64,000 nt of DNA from positions 186,001-250,000 of the forward strand of contig CANTFL010001441.1 of NCBI GenBank assembly GCA_947650285.1, written 5' to 3'. Position numbers and translations under genes: made by a program. The notes beneath the pieces were generated by a model. That model worked only from the letters and a program-made list of their open reading frames with translations. It searched no databases and was not told where the DNA came from. Shown piece after piece: positions 1-11,039 of this stretch. This DNA comes from Hyaloperonospora brassicae (lineage: Eukaryota; Oomycota; Peronosporomycetes; Peronosporales; Peronosporaceae). Positions within the stretch are counted from its first letter, which is position 1. Each line of letters starts with the position of its first letter.

Positions 1-541
1 CACTGAAACTGTAGCTACTTCGGGAGCTCATGCTGGGCGACAGCGGGGCCTTGGCCACCTGGTCGTACGAGTTCAGGTTCGCCACAAACTCTGCGTACGC
101 GGGCGCGTCGCACGCTGCTGGGTGCGCTTCAATGGCCGCCAACACGCGCTCGAGCGCCAGTCGCTTCTTCTGCAGCGCCGTCTGCGTCTCGCCCACGAAA
201 AACGTGAGGAGACTGTCGTTCGGCATCTTGGGCACGTGCGCCGCGCCGCTCTGCATCATGACGGGCGCCACCGCTTCGTAGAGGCGCTTGAAGTCGTCGA
301 AGCTCCGACGGATGGCGTACGACTGCGTTGTGCACGGCCGAGAGGCCGCCATGTCGGCTTTGGGCTCGTGGATACTTTTCTTCTTGGAACGACTGGCGAG
401 CACATTGGCACTCGGGCCGGCGTCGGTCTCTTGCATGCGACGTGTGACGTGCAGTAAATACCGCCAAGTACCGGTCTTGCGGTCCTGCACGAGGCCCCGA
501 ATGGCTACGTGCTGGGAACTCTTGAAACTCTCGTACGGCAT
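1..541 (-). CDS. PX-domain protein, paralogue 1 (3' end outside window)
   Basis: The reading frame is open from ATG at 541 to the left window edge, giving 180 codons without a stop, so the C-terminus is missing. The protein starts MPYESF, like the downstream paralogue at 3044. The N-terminal strand region has a VQD..T.TWRYLLHV pattern, followed by a basic, serine-rich insert (about residues 40-70). Next comes the PX signature: YAIRRSFDDFKRLY (about residues 80-93), a proline-containing loop (VPKMPND) and an amphipathic helix that ends in PAYAEFVANL. PX domains bind phosphoinositides on endosomal or vacuolar membranes; the Arg-Arg before the aromatic residue is the usual lipid-contact motif. 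It is short and shows no second domain in what is visible. The PX call rests on motif order read by eye. An initiator-like promoter lies 56-71 bp upstream. Confidence 0.75.
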   Translation of the reverse strand, partial: MPYESFKSSQHVAIRGLVQDRKTGTWRYLLHVTRRMQETDAGPSANVLASRSKKKSIHEPKADMAASRPCTTQSYAIRRSFDDFKRLYEAVAPVMMQSGAAHVPKMPNDSLLTFFVGETQTALQKKRLALERVLAAIEAHPAACDAPAYAEFVANLNSYDQVAKAPLSPSMSSRSSYSFS

Positions 542-596
542 TGGCGACGGACGAGCTGGAGACGGTTGCGATGAAGACTGCGGGGCAGCTATGGCG

Positions 597-612
597 GACT
601 TGGCAAATGAGC
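597..612 (-). promoter_or_regulatory. Oomycete initiator (Inr)-like core promoter of PX paralogue 1
   Basis: Read on the minus strand the 16 bases are GCTCATTTGCCAAGTC, which match 13 of 16 positions of the published oomycete Inr consensus GCTCATTYYNCAWTTT, including the whole GCTCATT core. It lies 56-71 bp upstream of the ATG at 541, the distance expected for a short oomycete 5' leader. This supports both the start codon choice and the taxonomic call. Confidence 0.6.
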
Positions 613-675
613 AAATGGCAAGTCGAGTGCCCCGGCGCGAATCGGCGACTTCTTTTCTTTTTTTGCGATTGTTAC

Positions 676-722
676 TACTACATACTACTACTACTACTAC
701 TCCTGCGGCGGCGGCTGCTGCT
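676..722. repeat. (ACT)n/(GCG)n/(CTG)n trinucleotide tract upstream of PX paralogue 1
   Basis: A run of ACT triplets is followed by GCG and CTG triplets. A related (GTA/GTG)n tract lies upstream of the second PX gene (3121-3200). Both are non-coding as far as can be seen. Similar tracts upstream of both paralogues may date from the duplication or have arisen independently. Confidence 0.6.
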
Positions 723-2525
723 GGTTTTTCTCTTCCTTCGTGTCGCACAGTAAATAGGCCGAGAAGACGATGCGGGAGCCGCGACCGTGCGTCACAAAGC
801 ACGAAGCCGGGGTCTTCGAGCGCGAGCGACTCGTTTGCTCGCTTTTTCGAGGGCACAAATCGTCGCGCACACCTCTCGCTTCGGTCGTGGCAGAAAAGAC
901 GCGAGTCGACCGACTTGGGAGGTTTTGCCCGCAGTTTCGGCGACAGGCGCGCGAAAGGGCCCGTGGGCAGGTGGTGAAAAAGGGATCGAAAGACAATCGA
1001 AAAGACGTGAGAGGGCGTGGAGACCGATGTTCAAAAGGGGCTGTGAAAACGGCTTCGAGTTGTATCTTACAACGCGCAACAATGTCACCGAGTTGCAGAG
1101 CAGGCGCGCCCGAGTTCCAGGAAGTTGTGGTCGAGGCAGAGCGCGATCGATGACGTCAGGTTTTTTCGCATCGAGAGACACCGACGTCGAGAGACGCTCT
1201 GTGGTCACCAACCGCTCGTGGTCGACAACCGCTCTCTCCCCGGTCGACCGTGCGCTTGTTCTATTGGCCTCATGTTCTTTCCGCACGACGAAAAATCAGG
1301 AGCCGATCTGGAACGCGCACGCCACCGACAGTCGTACCTGCGCGACACAATTTTGACCTCGCCACTCGATCCCCGAGCGTCGCCGACGGAACAATGTTCG
1401 TGCACAAAGCGATGCTCGCAGCTTTGTGGTCTCGGAACGGCAGGCGGATCCCACCGCACAATGCAGCGCTTGATCATTGAGCGTTCATGTGGCGCTGTGG
1501 TCAGATACATATGTGCAGCCCTCTGCGAGCAAGTTCCTGTGCATCGCGTTTGCTCTTCGGCAGTCTGCCTCGACGACATTGCGGCGCGTTATTGGGACCG
1601 AACACAAACGGTAGCAAGCGGCCAACTGTGCGTGCGCCGTCACTTAGTACGGCTCGTCACGTCACCGCGCATGGCATCGCTCGAACGTCACACAGGTATC
1701 GCAAAGGCGACGGGTCTCGTGCATGTTGAAGGTGCTTGAGCGACATGCTTCGACGTGGAACTTCAAGCGGATGATTTATGATCCTGTGGACAGTGGCAAT
1801 GGCTGCAGAAACGTGATGGCGATTCACTGAGCCGTGAAAAAGCATTGTTGTTCGTACATTGGATGCATAGCGAGCACTTAGTTCATGGTCCAATTGGGTT
1901 TTTCTACCAACTTCTTCGTCTCGATGATATTTGCGTAGGGCACGAACTTTTTCCGCATGCACGCGTTCCCGCCTGTTTGACAAGGGCGTTTCGGGGCGTG
2001 CGGTCGTTCGCTGCGGCGAGCGACGTGCAAAGTACTTTTCCACGAAGTTTCCAGTGATCAGGCGTCGAGAAACTCTATTCCGTAGGCTCCACCTTGATAA
2101 GCTGCTGGCCACGAACTGCCGACATTGTGTCGCACCGAATTCCTGTCGATGCCAGTCTGGCCCACTTATCTACCGCAAGAGGCCACTAGCGTCGCCTTCC
2201 GCGAAAGTGCCGAACGTGAATCTTCAACTACAGTCAGCCACGTGCATCATCACGTGCGTCGTCCGTAGTGGCTCCGTCATCATTTCTTTGACCACTGAAC
2301 AACTACAGGAAGATGCTGTGACTATACTTCTCTGCGAACAAACGACTCGATCAGGTGCAAGATGGACCGCACAAAACAAAGGATAGCTAAAGAGTGGCAA
2401 ACGTTCAGTATTGATGACGCGCGTCGATTATATACGAGTTAAATATTGCTGCACACAGCGGTCGAGGGGATCTCGCCAGGCAAACATGAACGCGACGCAC
2501 TTCCACGACGAGGTAGCGGGCGACC
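723..2525. other. Intergenic region between the PX paralogues, no gene recognised
   Basis: This GC-rich stretch has many overlapping open frames on both strands, none with recognisable motifs or a family-like sequence; most begin at non-ATG codons. The longest candidate (1657-2112, minus, rich in Arg and Ser) looks like chance openness in GC-rich DNA. Nothing else is supported. Confidence 0.5.
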
Positions 2526-3044
2526 CTACGACGACGTAATGGGCTCTCGGTATAAGCTGTCGAGCGTCGTCCAAGCTGGACTCGACGTCTTGTGGATCGA
2601 ACTCGTGCACCGACCCGAGAGCGGGGCCATGACCTTGGCACTCACGGACTCGTGCCCCAGGAATTCCAGCACGTCCGGCAAGTCGCGAGCCACCGCGTGG
2701 TTCAACACGTCCATGACGATCTGGGTCAGCACCTGACGACGTTCGTCCAGTAACGTCTGGTTGTCGGCTAAAATGAGCGTCAAGAGTCCATCGGCAGGCA
2801 GTGGCGTGAGGGCGTCGCCCATGACAGACGCCAACACTGTGTGGAGCTGCTTGAACTCGCTATAGCGGCGACTGATGACGTACTCGTGGCTGAATCCCTC
2901 TTCCACGAGGCCACGTGGCGACGAGTGCGTACTTGTGCTCCCACGTCGCACATGGAGCACGTACATCCACGCGTTAGTGGTCGCGTCTTGCACGACTTCT
3001 GTGATCTCGACGTGTTCCTGCGGCGTGAAGCTTTCGTACGGCAT
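2526..3044 (-). CDS. PX-domain protein, paralogue 2 (172 aa)
   Basis: ATG at 3044 begins MPYESFTPQEHVEI, collinear with the first paralogue (MPYESFKSSQHVAI), and is the only in-frame ATG of a frame that stays open upstream to 3356. The domain order is: N-terminal strands (VVQD.TTNAWMYVLHVRR), a basic/serine insert, the PX core YVISRRYSEFKQLH (about residues 57-70), a proline loop (LPADGLL), then a long helical segment ending LPDVLEFLGHE. RRYSEF is a textbook PX phosphoinositide-contact motif. A serine/threonine-rich tail of about 35 residues follows. It is small for a sorting nexin and has no BAR region, so it is probably a lipid-binding adaptor. The genes are head-to-tail, about 2 kb apart, consistent with tandem duplication. 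A second open frame overlaps the tail (2428-2610), so a +1/-1 error near 2600 cannot be excluded. Confidence 0.8.
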   Translation of the reverse strand: MPYESFTPQEHVEITEVVQDATTNAWMYVLHVRRGSTSTHSSPRGLVEEGFSHEYVISRRYSEFKQLHTVLASVMGDALTPLPADGLLTLILADNQTLLDERRQVLTQIVMDVLNHAVARDLPDVLEFLGHESVSAKVMAPLSGRCTSSIHKTSSPAWTTLDSLYREPITSS

Positions 3045-3120
3045 GGCAGAAGACGGAGACGAAGAGAGGAGGAAAAGGCAAGAGCTGGTAGACCGCGAAG
3101 AAAAGTCGCGTAGTACGTGT

Positions 3121-3200
3121 TGCCGTACTTGTAGTGGTGGTAGTGGTGGCTGAAGTAGTAGCTGTAGTAGTACTTGTGGCAGTAGTAGTAGCAGTTGGGA
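3121..3200. repeat. (GTA/GTG)n microsatellite upstream of PX paralogue 2
   Basis: A purine/thymine triplet tract (GTAGTGGTGGTAGTGG and similar) lies in what would be the 5' leader of the second PX gene. It makes the upstream in-frame extension encode long Leu/Thr runs, which argues that the extension is untranslated leader rather than protein. Confidence 0.6.
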
Positions 3201-3304
3201 GAGTTGTCGTAGAGCCTCTAGAGTCAGTCGAGAGCGTCGTGTCTCTGTAGCGAATCTGCTGTCCTGGCAAAGAGCTGGAGCTGTCGACAGAAAGTCGTCG
3301 TGTG

Positions 3305-3360
3305 CTGTCAAGTGCTCGAAATGTGGAATGCCCGTCAGGTCGCACGCGACGGCCACTTAC
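3305..3360 (-). other. Possible 56-nt intron in the 5' leader of PX paralogue 2
   Basis: On the minus strand GTAAGT at 3360-3355 is followed by a CTGAC branch-like motif and ends in CAG at 3305. An initiator-like match (12 of 16) lies about 140 bp further upstream, near 3495, and no ATG falls between it and the MPYESF start. A short leader intron would fit, but it rests on splice consensus only. Confidence 0.25.
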
Positions 3361-6300
3361 GACAGACGACGACGACGGCAGCAGCAGCGAATCTGACAAT
3401 CGCTCGAGCGGCTGCACGCAGTCGACGGTAAACTTCACCTTCCAGCGGCTGGTCGGTACCGCGTCGAGGCTTTCGATTGGTGGATGGGATCAAAATGTGA
3501 CGATAGCTCGCAACATTTGCGGAACTTGCGTGCAAAGCCGACTTTTAGCGTCAGCGACTCGTGACGGCCATTGCGACACATCGCTGGCGATCGATCGTCC
3601 CGTCTGTCTCTCGGACTCTTATGTCAAGTACTCACACAGGCTAAGACGGCCCTTACTTGTTGCCTGCTGCAAGCCGTCGCCTTCCCCCTATCTCCCGCAA
3701 CTATGGCCGACGTGCTCAATTAGGTTACAGAGAATCCACTCGCTCGCTCGCACGTACGTACGTACGCACATCATCTGCTGCCAAGACGCGAACAGTGTTG
3801 AGCTTGTGAGGAGTCCGTCTCTCACAGACGGGAGAGCTGAGAAACACACGACACATTTGGTTGAGGGAGGGGCGAGAGAGTCGACGCGTTGCACACCACG
3901 TCGACCTCGAGCCAGACACGGCCCGCGATTCACGTCCGCCTCTAGCAAACAGGCGCCGACAAAGGCAATCGCTGTAGCATCTGTTCGGCATCGCCGCGGC
4001 TCGCGACTGCGGCGGACCAACGCCTGGTGTCCACTCTCTTGCTTCGTTCAGTAGTGTTAGAGGCTGCCACTGGATGGCAGAGCGGTTCGGACGGACACGC
4101 AAAAAAAGCGAAGCACGTCAGGATTGTGCTGTGCATCACAAGCGTCTGACGCCAGAGGAAGCGCTGTCTATGCACGACGTACGGGCGTGGGCGGTGTCGG
4201 CGCGCCATGATCAGATGCAGGAATCTCGAAGCCACGCACGGTCCGGTATCAGATGACCGAAGGTGCAGTCCCGGGATCTGTTCGACGAATACATCGTCTT
4301 GTTTGCTGACGTGCCTCAACCTCGTGACATGAGCGCTTTGTTGGCAGCGAAATAGTCACTCGGCCACGGGTTGACGAGCTGCACGTGTTACATAACGCCT
4401 ATTGTACGAGTGGCCTCTACACTGTCCAACAAACCTGCTAACATGTAGACGCTGATCGCGGCAACTAGCAGCGATACTGGCAGAGGAGCGCTAGAGGCGG
4501 TAATGACGCCTTCACAGTTAGCGTGAGATGGCGTGCTAGCCAGCGAGAGAGCAGTAGCTGGTCTTTCTTCGACGTGAAACGCGTGGGCAATGCGTGTCGC
4601 AGTGTCTTCCAGTTACAAGTGCCATCCAGTGGTCGTCTTGCGACTGGCTGCGATCGTCGTCGCTCAGGTGCCATAAGTCTTTGATTGAACATGCAAGTGC
4701 TGCCACAGCCCCAGACCAACAAAGCACACTGTGTTTATGCCAAGAAGAAGAAATGCGTGGAATGGAAAAAAGATTCGAGTGCGAGGCACGTCGGCTTTGC
4801 GTTCAGTACGACGAATCGTCACAGACCGACCGACGTACATTGAATTCTCGGAGCTGACCACTGGGTGTACAGAGTCGTGCCTTATAGTGGAGGGGATGTG
4901 GTTGTGCGTTACGGATGCGTTGCTATACCATACTACCAGTTCGATCCGGTGTCAAACGTTTTCACATCCACACACATCCACACCCCTCGCCATTGTGATT
5001 TGAGAACACGTGACACGATCGTAGCATGCTGCCTGCTCAGATGACGGGGTAAGAAGCGAGCGCTCTCGGCTTGCTGCATTTGGCGGACTCTCTGACGTCA
5101 GTCTTCTTTCAAAGCCCACATACGGCCGACGCTCTGCTTTCTCTGCTTCGCACAGGGAATGCCAGGACGTGGCTGAGACACTGATCGGTAGTACCCGGCA
5201 ATGACATTGCTGCATGACCGCCAAGTCCCGACACTTTGGTTACTCGATAGTAGACCGTGCTTCGCTGGACAATCGATTCGCACCTTGAACTGATCCTGCC
5301 TGTTCATGTCCGAGTGTGTATGTTCCGCTCCACATTGCCGGTCAGTGATACTCTCCCGCTTCCGAATGCTTGACGGCCTATTCTTTGTAGAGTCATGACA
5401 CCGTCTCTGTCTTATGTGCTTGCAGCCAGTTCGTGACACAAGCAGAGAAGAGTCTAAGCTATTTACAGCAGTAGTGTCCTGGTTCTCTGGTAAAGCCAGT
5501 AATGAAACTCGAACAGCGAAGGTGCCAGCTGTAGTGGCAGTGCCGCATGCCTCGTCGTCACGACTGCCGCCACAAGCGAGTCCGACCGTCTCACGTCCGG
5601 ATAATCGCCAGCCAGAGGATCCACTGCCAACAAATAGCTAGCAAAGCTTCGTTTGGGGTCAATAAACTGCAACGGTCGTCAGCGAGAAGCTCATTTGTAC
5701 TGATTTGTGTGGCACGGAACAAAGAGCATTCATCGTGACATGAGCCACAAGAATCGCATGCAGTCGTGCGTTGCAAGGGTTTGCCACCTGAGTGCAACGA
5801 GGCGCGCGTATGACAGGATTTGTGTGGGGCGGACGTATCACGGCACACACACGAGGCAGACAAGGATCGTCAGGCATGAATGTGGCTGGCTTGACGTGGC
5901 CGCAGTCACGATAGAAGTTGTGGTCAACGCCAGGCTTTGACCTACACGAGGCATATTCCTATAGTGACAGCCACGAGTCTGTCATAGCGTGGAGTCTGCC
6001 ATGCCGATTGTTACTAGGATAGGCTGAGTTTTTTGCGAGTTCCGCGTCACCGTCCATCCAGACTCTTCCGTAGGATTAGATTGCTAAAGGGCCAGATGTC
6101 CACTAGCTTATCTTGACGCTGTGCATGCGTGCTTCCTGCCAACGCAACTGCATGAACACGGGAAAGAAGTGCTGATGCGCACTGAACTCGGGCAGCACTC
6201 TTTGTCATCTCACGATGCATAATCGCGAACGTGAGCAGCGCTCGCCTCATGCTGCCTGATTCATCTTACTACATGCTGAGCTCATTAGCTCAATGCCAAA

Positions 6301-6857
6301 GCCTGCGTGGCAGGCAATAAAGCTTTTCGATATGTGTGCATTGACCAAGACGAGATGGCACGCCTGAGTTGCTCACATCTTGCGAAGTAATGTATTCTTG
6401 CGTAAACGACTTTCCGCATGAAGCAGCTATAATTCATTGCTTCGCGTAATTATTGTTAAGCTTAAGCGCATTGAGCGATCACCCGAAGGTAGGGACTACA
6501 CTAGCCGTGATATGCAATGCCTTTCGACTCAGCCCGTAACTCGCCAAAACAGGAAAGACGGTCCTGCCGTATTTCGAGTACGGCCCGTACCTGAAGTCAA
6601 ATGTATCATCCTCTTCCACGTGGTCACGCCACCATTGCTGACAGACATTGTATGGCAATCGTGCGTTGACCTGGGTATCCATACGCGACATGAATTATGT
6701 CAAGACTAGAGTGTGTCAGTGGCATGAAGTATGCCGAATAGGTGTAGCCCTCTCTAGACCTCGGACTGCCGCAAGTTGGCCAATCGTGCCATACTTTGGC
6801 ACGCGTCCATTTACCCTAGTGCCACTATTTATATGAACAATGCAATTCTGCTAGTAG
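3361..6857. other. Intergenic region, no gene recognised
   Basis: Only short or non-ATG open frames occur; none shows a domain, signal peptide or homology I recognise. Base composition falls from GC-rich near the PX gene to AT-rich toward 6.8 kb, where ancient transposon DNA begins. Confidence 0.5.
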
Positions 6858-7252
6858 TGTAACGGGGTCAGCCCGTCCGTTCCATGTCATTGACGCCAAA
6901 AATGGGTCTGCACGAATACTATTTAAATTGATACTATTTTTCAATTAATTACTTTACCAAATAAATATCGACGGTAATATTCGGTACTGCAGCACTTATT
7001 GTTTGATTTGGATTATAATATTACCTATTTAATTATCCACCACCCGCTAGTGGACGCGCGAAACACATGATGAGCAGATAGCTACATTTTGTGATGTTAG
7101 GTGGTACACATCAGATCAAAGAGATTCACTCCGAAGACTTTATCACAGACTCAGACATCTCCTCTATTCCTTTAATACAAGTGTTTTCGTTTAAAAGATC
7201 TACATTCTTCTGTATGTACAGTGCACGTATAGTTTCAAAAATCCTGCTTACA
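6858..7252 (+). repeat. Relic 5' LTR of Gypsy-A4
   Basis: It starts TGTAACGGGGTCAGCCCG, matching the LTR start of A1/A2 (TGTAACGGGGCAGCCCG on their coding strand). It contains a diverged copy of the LTR core (CCACCACCCGCTAGTGG, then ACGCGCG) and ends near GCTTACA at 7252. The 395-bp length matches the 385-392 bp of the young copies. The right edge is inferred. Confidence 0.55.
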
Positions 7253-7379
7253 CTGTAATCAATGTAGGTGGCTCGTGTTTATCAGTACAAGCGAAGGGTG
7301 CATCTAAACCTGGACACACTTTGTGGTCCGCTTAATGACTACAGACACTTCGCCTACAATGCACTTGCTTCATAATGTA

Positions 7380-8110
7380 AATGCTAGCTTTCACGTCACG
7401 CGTGAAGGCTTCTCAAATGAAAGCCATAAAAAGAATACATTTGACCGTCATCGTGCCTACCGTCAGTGCCAATTTAAAGTCTAGAAGCAACATGCCGCCA
7501 TCGATAGGTTCGTCCAGCATGAATGATGATATACTTGCTTCACTGACGAGTTTATTTATGGACAAATCTGTGAAGAAGAGAGGGTGCTAAACAGAAAGAA
7601 CATATCGGGATAACAGCAAGCTCATGCTTCTACTAACGAGTCGACGCACGGACGTCAACATAAATTCTCGAAGACATGCATCCTGAAGTTAACGGGATCG
7701 AAAACAAATCCTCCCTGTTTGAATAATTTGTCGAGTCAGTCCACTTTTAAGAGATTGTCGTATCACCAATGAAGATACAAGGGTTACATTCTCCTTGTAA
7801 AACCTGGCTAGCGACCCAAACAAAGTGGTGATAGGACTCAAGCAGCATGAATATTTTTCTTATGGGTCATAAGAGATCTTTACAACCCACCTCTGTCAGA
7901 CGTTTAAAATGCCAAGGTCGAAGTTGACGGCTACAAAATGGATCCTCTAGCTCAAGATGGGAGAGCGTGACGCCCACGCTGACGCTCACTACATCCTTCA
8001 TCTTGCGAGTTGCATCACGGGCAGCCGTAAGCATAAACAATGTTTACTGCGGTGTACATCCAGGGTCTTGTGGGTGATCCCGTCAAGACCATATATGTCG
8101 CTTGCAACTA
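7380..8110 (+). pseudogene. Relic gag of Gypsy-A4
   Basis: Reading across frames on the plus strand gives FHVTREGFSN (A2 gag: FHATREGFTH), then QQHAAIDRFVQHE (A2: QQHAAIAKFIHNE), then GERDAHADAHYILHLASCIT (A2: GKRDVHAYAQHIRLLASSIT). Order and spacing agree with intact gag. Multiple stop codons and indels make it non-functional. Confidence 0.65.
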
Positions 8111-8856
8111 GATTCAATTGTTAAAGTGATCTTAGTATCGGAACAGAAATCCATCACTTGAGATCGACTCAAGCTAGCCTTACATTTTATCGTTTACGGA
8201 GACGGAAGGAGGTCGGAGGTTCAGATCTGAAAGATCTATGCAACGGAGACGGCGAAATGACTCGGTCCAAAAAATTCAATCGATTACTTAAATCTCATCT
8301 TATTACATCATGTATTAGATGGTACTAGACTTATATTAGCCGGCAGCATCGGTCCGCGAAGATCCTACCACTTGTTTATCAGATGTCTATCTGATGATGG
8401 AACACCTGGGAGGTGTTACAAGAGGGTTAATATTATCTAGGAAAGAGACCTAGCTATACGTACAACCCGGTCAGTAATAAGGCTATACAAGTCTTCAGTG
8501 TAGCTGGCCACTACACTATGAATCTTGCTGCCAGAGGCTTAGAGGCTCGGACATGGGTGCATGTTTAACGGATGGTACCCACGATAGAGAGCAAATGTTG
8601 CCCAAAAAAGATATCATAATAATCCTAGGTTAAATAAAAAGTCGATTGTAGATCAAAGGATTGTTGCAGCGCTCATACCGGTAAAATGCTATGGGAGTAC
8701 GTCCCCATGAACCTGCTGGCACAAGTTTTTATAAAATAGTTGATACAATAAATACCTTCGAATGCGACGACTCTCGTGTAGACGCTAAAATATGATGTAA
8801 TACCGCCTCTCGAGTCAAATCAAGACATATATCAGTTGACAACGCTTCAAACGAAA

Positions 8857-9046
8857 GGTTTTTACGTAATATGCGCGGTGACAAGGTCAAGCAAATTTAC
8901 GTTCACGTCACAGAGGACATTTATGGGACCGATATTTGGACGGCAGCAGTTTCTGTTGAGACCAATAGGATCCTCAGTATCTTCTCAATGAAATACGGCG
9001 TCCTAGATGAGAAGGATCAGAACAAGTATAACACTTATCAATCCTG
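8857..9046 (+). pseudogene. Relic protease-RT linker of Gypsy-A4 pol
   Basis: The plus-strand reading FLRNMRGDKVKQIYVHVTE and the following DIYGTDIWTAAVSVETNRIL aligns with A1 FLSDLRSGKVKQICILVTE and its continuation, ending in VLDEKDQNKYNTYQS (A1: VLDEKTQIERYTSQS). An in-frame TGA follows. It is separated from the RT relic by the solo B LTR and the C-like LTR. Confidence 0.7.
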
Positions 9047-9105
9047 AGTGTCGCTATTATAAAGTATTTTTAATCGGATTTGATCTGTGATGGCGTGATG
9101 ATCAC

Positions 9106-9631
9106 TGTAACGGGGTTACACGTCGACTGGTAGTCGACAATAGGTGTGGTACACACAAGGGATGGGATCCCCTTTTAAAGTAATATTAGAACACAAGTAT
9201 CAATTGTTGAAGACTGATGTCTGTCAACAATTGATTACTAGATCTTTTGACAGGTTTATTTAGGACATAAGTGCGTAGGTTATTTACTTTGTTCTACGGT
9301 GTTCTTTTAGGTTAAAAGAAGAAATAAAATTCAATTCCCATTTTGATCAACATAAGACACGTGCCTTGCGAGGCGTCTTGATCGGAAGATATAGCAACGC
9401 CTGTAAAGGTAGCTGCTCTTGAGCACTCTGTGCTGTGATTCTCTTGAATCGTTTGGTCCCCCTGTAACAGGGACCGTAAGCTCTCTGAGCTTGTTGACTC
9501 TCTGAGTCGGGTTCGTAAAACCAAAGTTGCTCGTAGACCTGTTGACTCTTTGAGTCGGGTTCGTAGAACCAAAGTTGCTCATTGAGCGTTAAGTCTTCCT
9601 CTGACTTGAAGAGCTGTGTAGCTCCGCTACA
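9106..9631 (+). repeat. Solo LTR of Gypsy-B, TSD ATCAC
   Basis: This 526-bp sequence is the reverse complement of the Gypsy-B LTRs at 37541-38072 and 44709-45239. It starts TGTAACGGGGTTACA and ends GTAGCTCCGCTACA. The five bases before it (9101-9105) and after it (9632-9636) are both ATCAC, a perfect target-site duplication. No internal region is present, so it is a solo LTR left by LTR-LTR recombination. It carries the same chain of mini-hairpins as the other B LTRs. Confidence 0.85.
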
Positions 9632-10286
9632 ATCACAATTTTCTTGTGACCCCGACTCTCCACTAGCGCCCGGACGGCCGACTAACGGAGGGGTATTCCT
9701 ATTCCAGCTCTGTGTCTTCTTGCTCACCTTGTGTATCCGTCGGTGGGGAGGGTTGCGCTCTTCTTGGTGCACTTGAGTTAAAGATGACCTTGACCGTCTT
9801 AGGGATAGGTGTTGATCGGGTGGAAATGCTTCAACCGGTAAAACGTAGGTGCGGATCGCGTGGAAGTTCTTCACTCGATCGCTTGTAAATTGAGAGCTCT
9901 CCCAGAGTCGCCTCTGCCAGGGGTGATGCTTGATACGCGAGCCTTCTGACCACTTGAGCCGTCTCGCGATCTTGAATCTGAACTGTAAGGTTCACTGCGT
10001 CCTGTCGCAGTTGAGAGGGGGGTGATAATTGACGTTCCGCCTGGCTAAACAATCCAAGGGCGAAGTTCGAAGAGACGTGGGTGACTCTCTATTCAACGGG
10101 AGGCGAAAGATCCTGCCCAGGAGATGTCGACGCGTGTATTTCGTTGCAAATTTAATTCTGTTTAATTTCAACCAATCGAATACAAACCCTATGACTATGC
10201 CTATCTGTTAGCTAGGTCAACTGTTGTGCACCGCCTGTCTATGTCATTCATCTCTAACCTCATGTGGTTCACAGTAGATACTCCGT

Positions 10287-10361
10287 AGTGTATCGCTCCA
10301 CAGTGGATCGCTCCATAGTGAATCGCTCCATAGTGAATCGCGGTGCAGTGGATCGAGGTAT
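10287..10361. repeat. Tandem array, 5 copies of a 15-bp unit
   Basis: Five imperfect copies of AGTGGATCGCTCCAT begin at 10287, 10302, 10317, 10332 and 10347. The GTGGATC core is complementary to the GATCCAC core of the array that follows, so the two arrays together form a large inverted structure. Confidence 0.8.
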
Positions 10362-10362
10362 A

Positions 10363-10416
10363 TGATCCACACCAATTCTGTGATCCACACCCATTATGTA
10401 ATCCACACCACCCAGC
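10363..10416. repeat. Tandem array, 3 copies of an 18-bp unit
   Basis: Three copies of TGATCCACACC plus a variable 7-bp tail begin at 10363, 10381 and 10399. The conserved GATCCAC is the reverse complement of the core of the preceding 15-bp array. Confidence 0.75.
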
Positions 10417-11039
10417 GGTATCCAGGATAGAAGTTGGATCAACCTAAGCGACTTGGACAGTCGATTCCCTTCAATCAGTCGTTTGGTCACCTTCCTCGTC
10501 CCAACAGGCCCATCTCCGTACGCGCTCCACCAATCAAACTACTTTCGCACGTTAGGTGGGTAGCGCAATCCACACTTTCGTCATTCTTCCTTCGCGCTTG
10601 TCCACAAATCCAATTTACGTTTTTATTGCGAAATACGCATCATACCAGTTGCCTTAAGGAAAATGAAAACGACATCTAATCTATCTCGTCCGGGACCGAA
10701 GTACAAATATCCAACGTAGTTGCCCTTGCCTCGTCAAGAATTTCCAGCGACTAAATTGTTAATGCTGGTCGGCTAGCAGCTTTCCATATGAGAGACAAAA
10801 CTTCCCCATATAAATCTTCGACCTTCTGTGTGCGAAAATCCACAGTAGAATGATGATAGTGCATACATTCAGCAAGTTTAGTTCTGCAGCAATACCGGAT
10901 TAGATGTTGATACCGAGGAATAGTGTAATCATTAACATTATGTAAAAATGTACCATCATTTCGTTGACAGATACGATGGAAAACATCTATCAGATCTTTA
11001 TGCGTGAGCACTGAAGACCGTCCACAGAAGTAAGCACGA

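Larger units (their letters stand above)
9632..10450. repeat. Gypsy-C-like LTR fragment
   Basis: It shares with the C LTR at 51.17-51.76 kb the ordered blocks CTCTCCACTAGCGC.., GGGAGGGTTGCGCTCTTC, GCGAGCCTTCTGACCACTTG and CCAATCGAA, diverged but collinear. The B solo LTR sits exactly at its left edge. It contains two short tandem arrays (10287-10361 and 10363-10416). Ends are approximate. Confidence 0.55.

Noticed and set aside
129..614. Minus-strand frame of 161 codons over the first PX gene
   Set aside because: It is an out-of-phase shadow; the PX protein is in another minus-strand frame starting at 541.
787..1356. Plus-strand frame of 189 codons in the PX intergenic region
   Set aside because: Arg-rich low-information text, overlapped by equally long frames on the other strand, no domain.
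1657..2112. Minus-strand frame of 151 codons
   Set aside because: Considered as an Arg-rich basic protein, but it starts at GTG or similar and has no recognisable motif or promoter.
3302..4054. Plus-strand frame of 250 codons near the PX gene
   Set aside because: Starts at GTG, is rich in Arg/Ser/Cys, has no motif, and overlaps the PX leader on the other strand; typical chance frame in GC-rich DNA.
8857..9046. Host gene with VLDEK motif
   Set aside because: The fragment aligns with the Gypsy-A protease-RT linker and is therefore transposon relic.
10287..10416. CRISPR-like repeat array
   Set aside because: Units are contiguous without unique spacers, and the genome is eukaryotic; it is a simple tandem array in an LTR.
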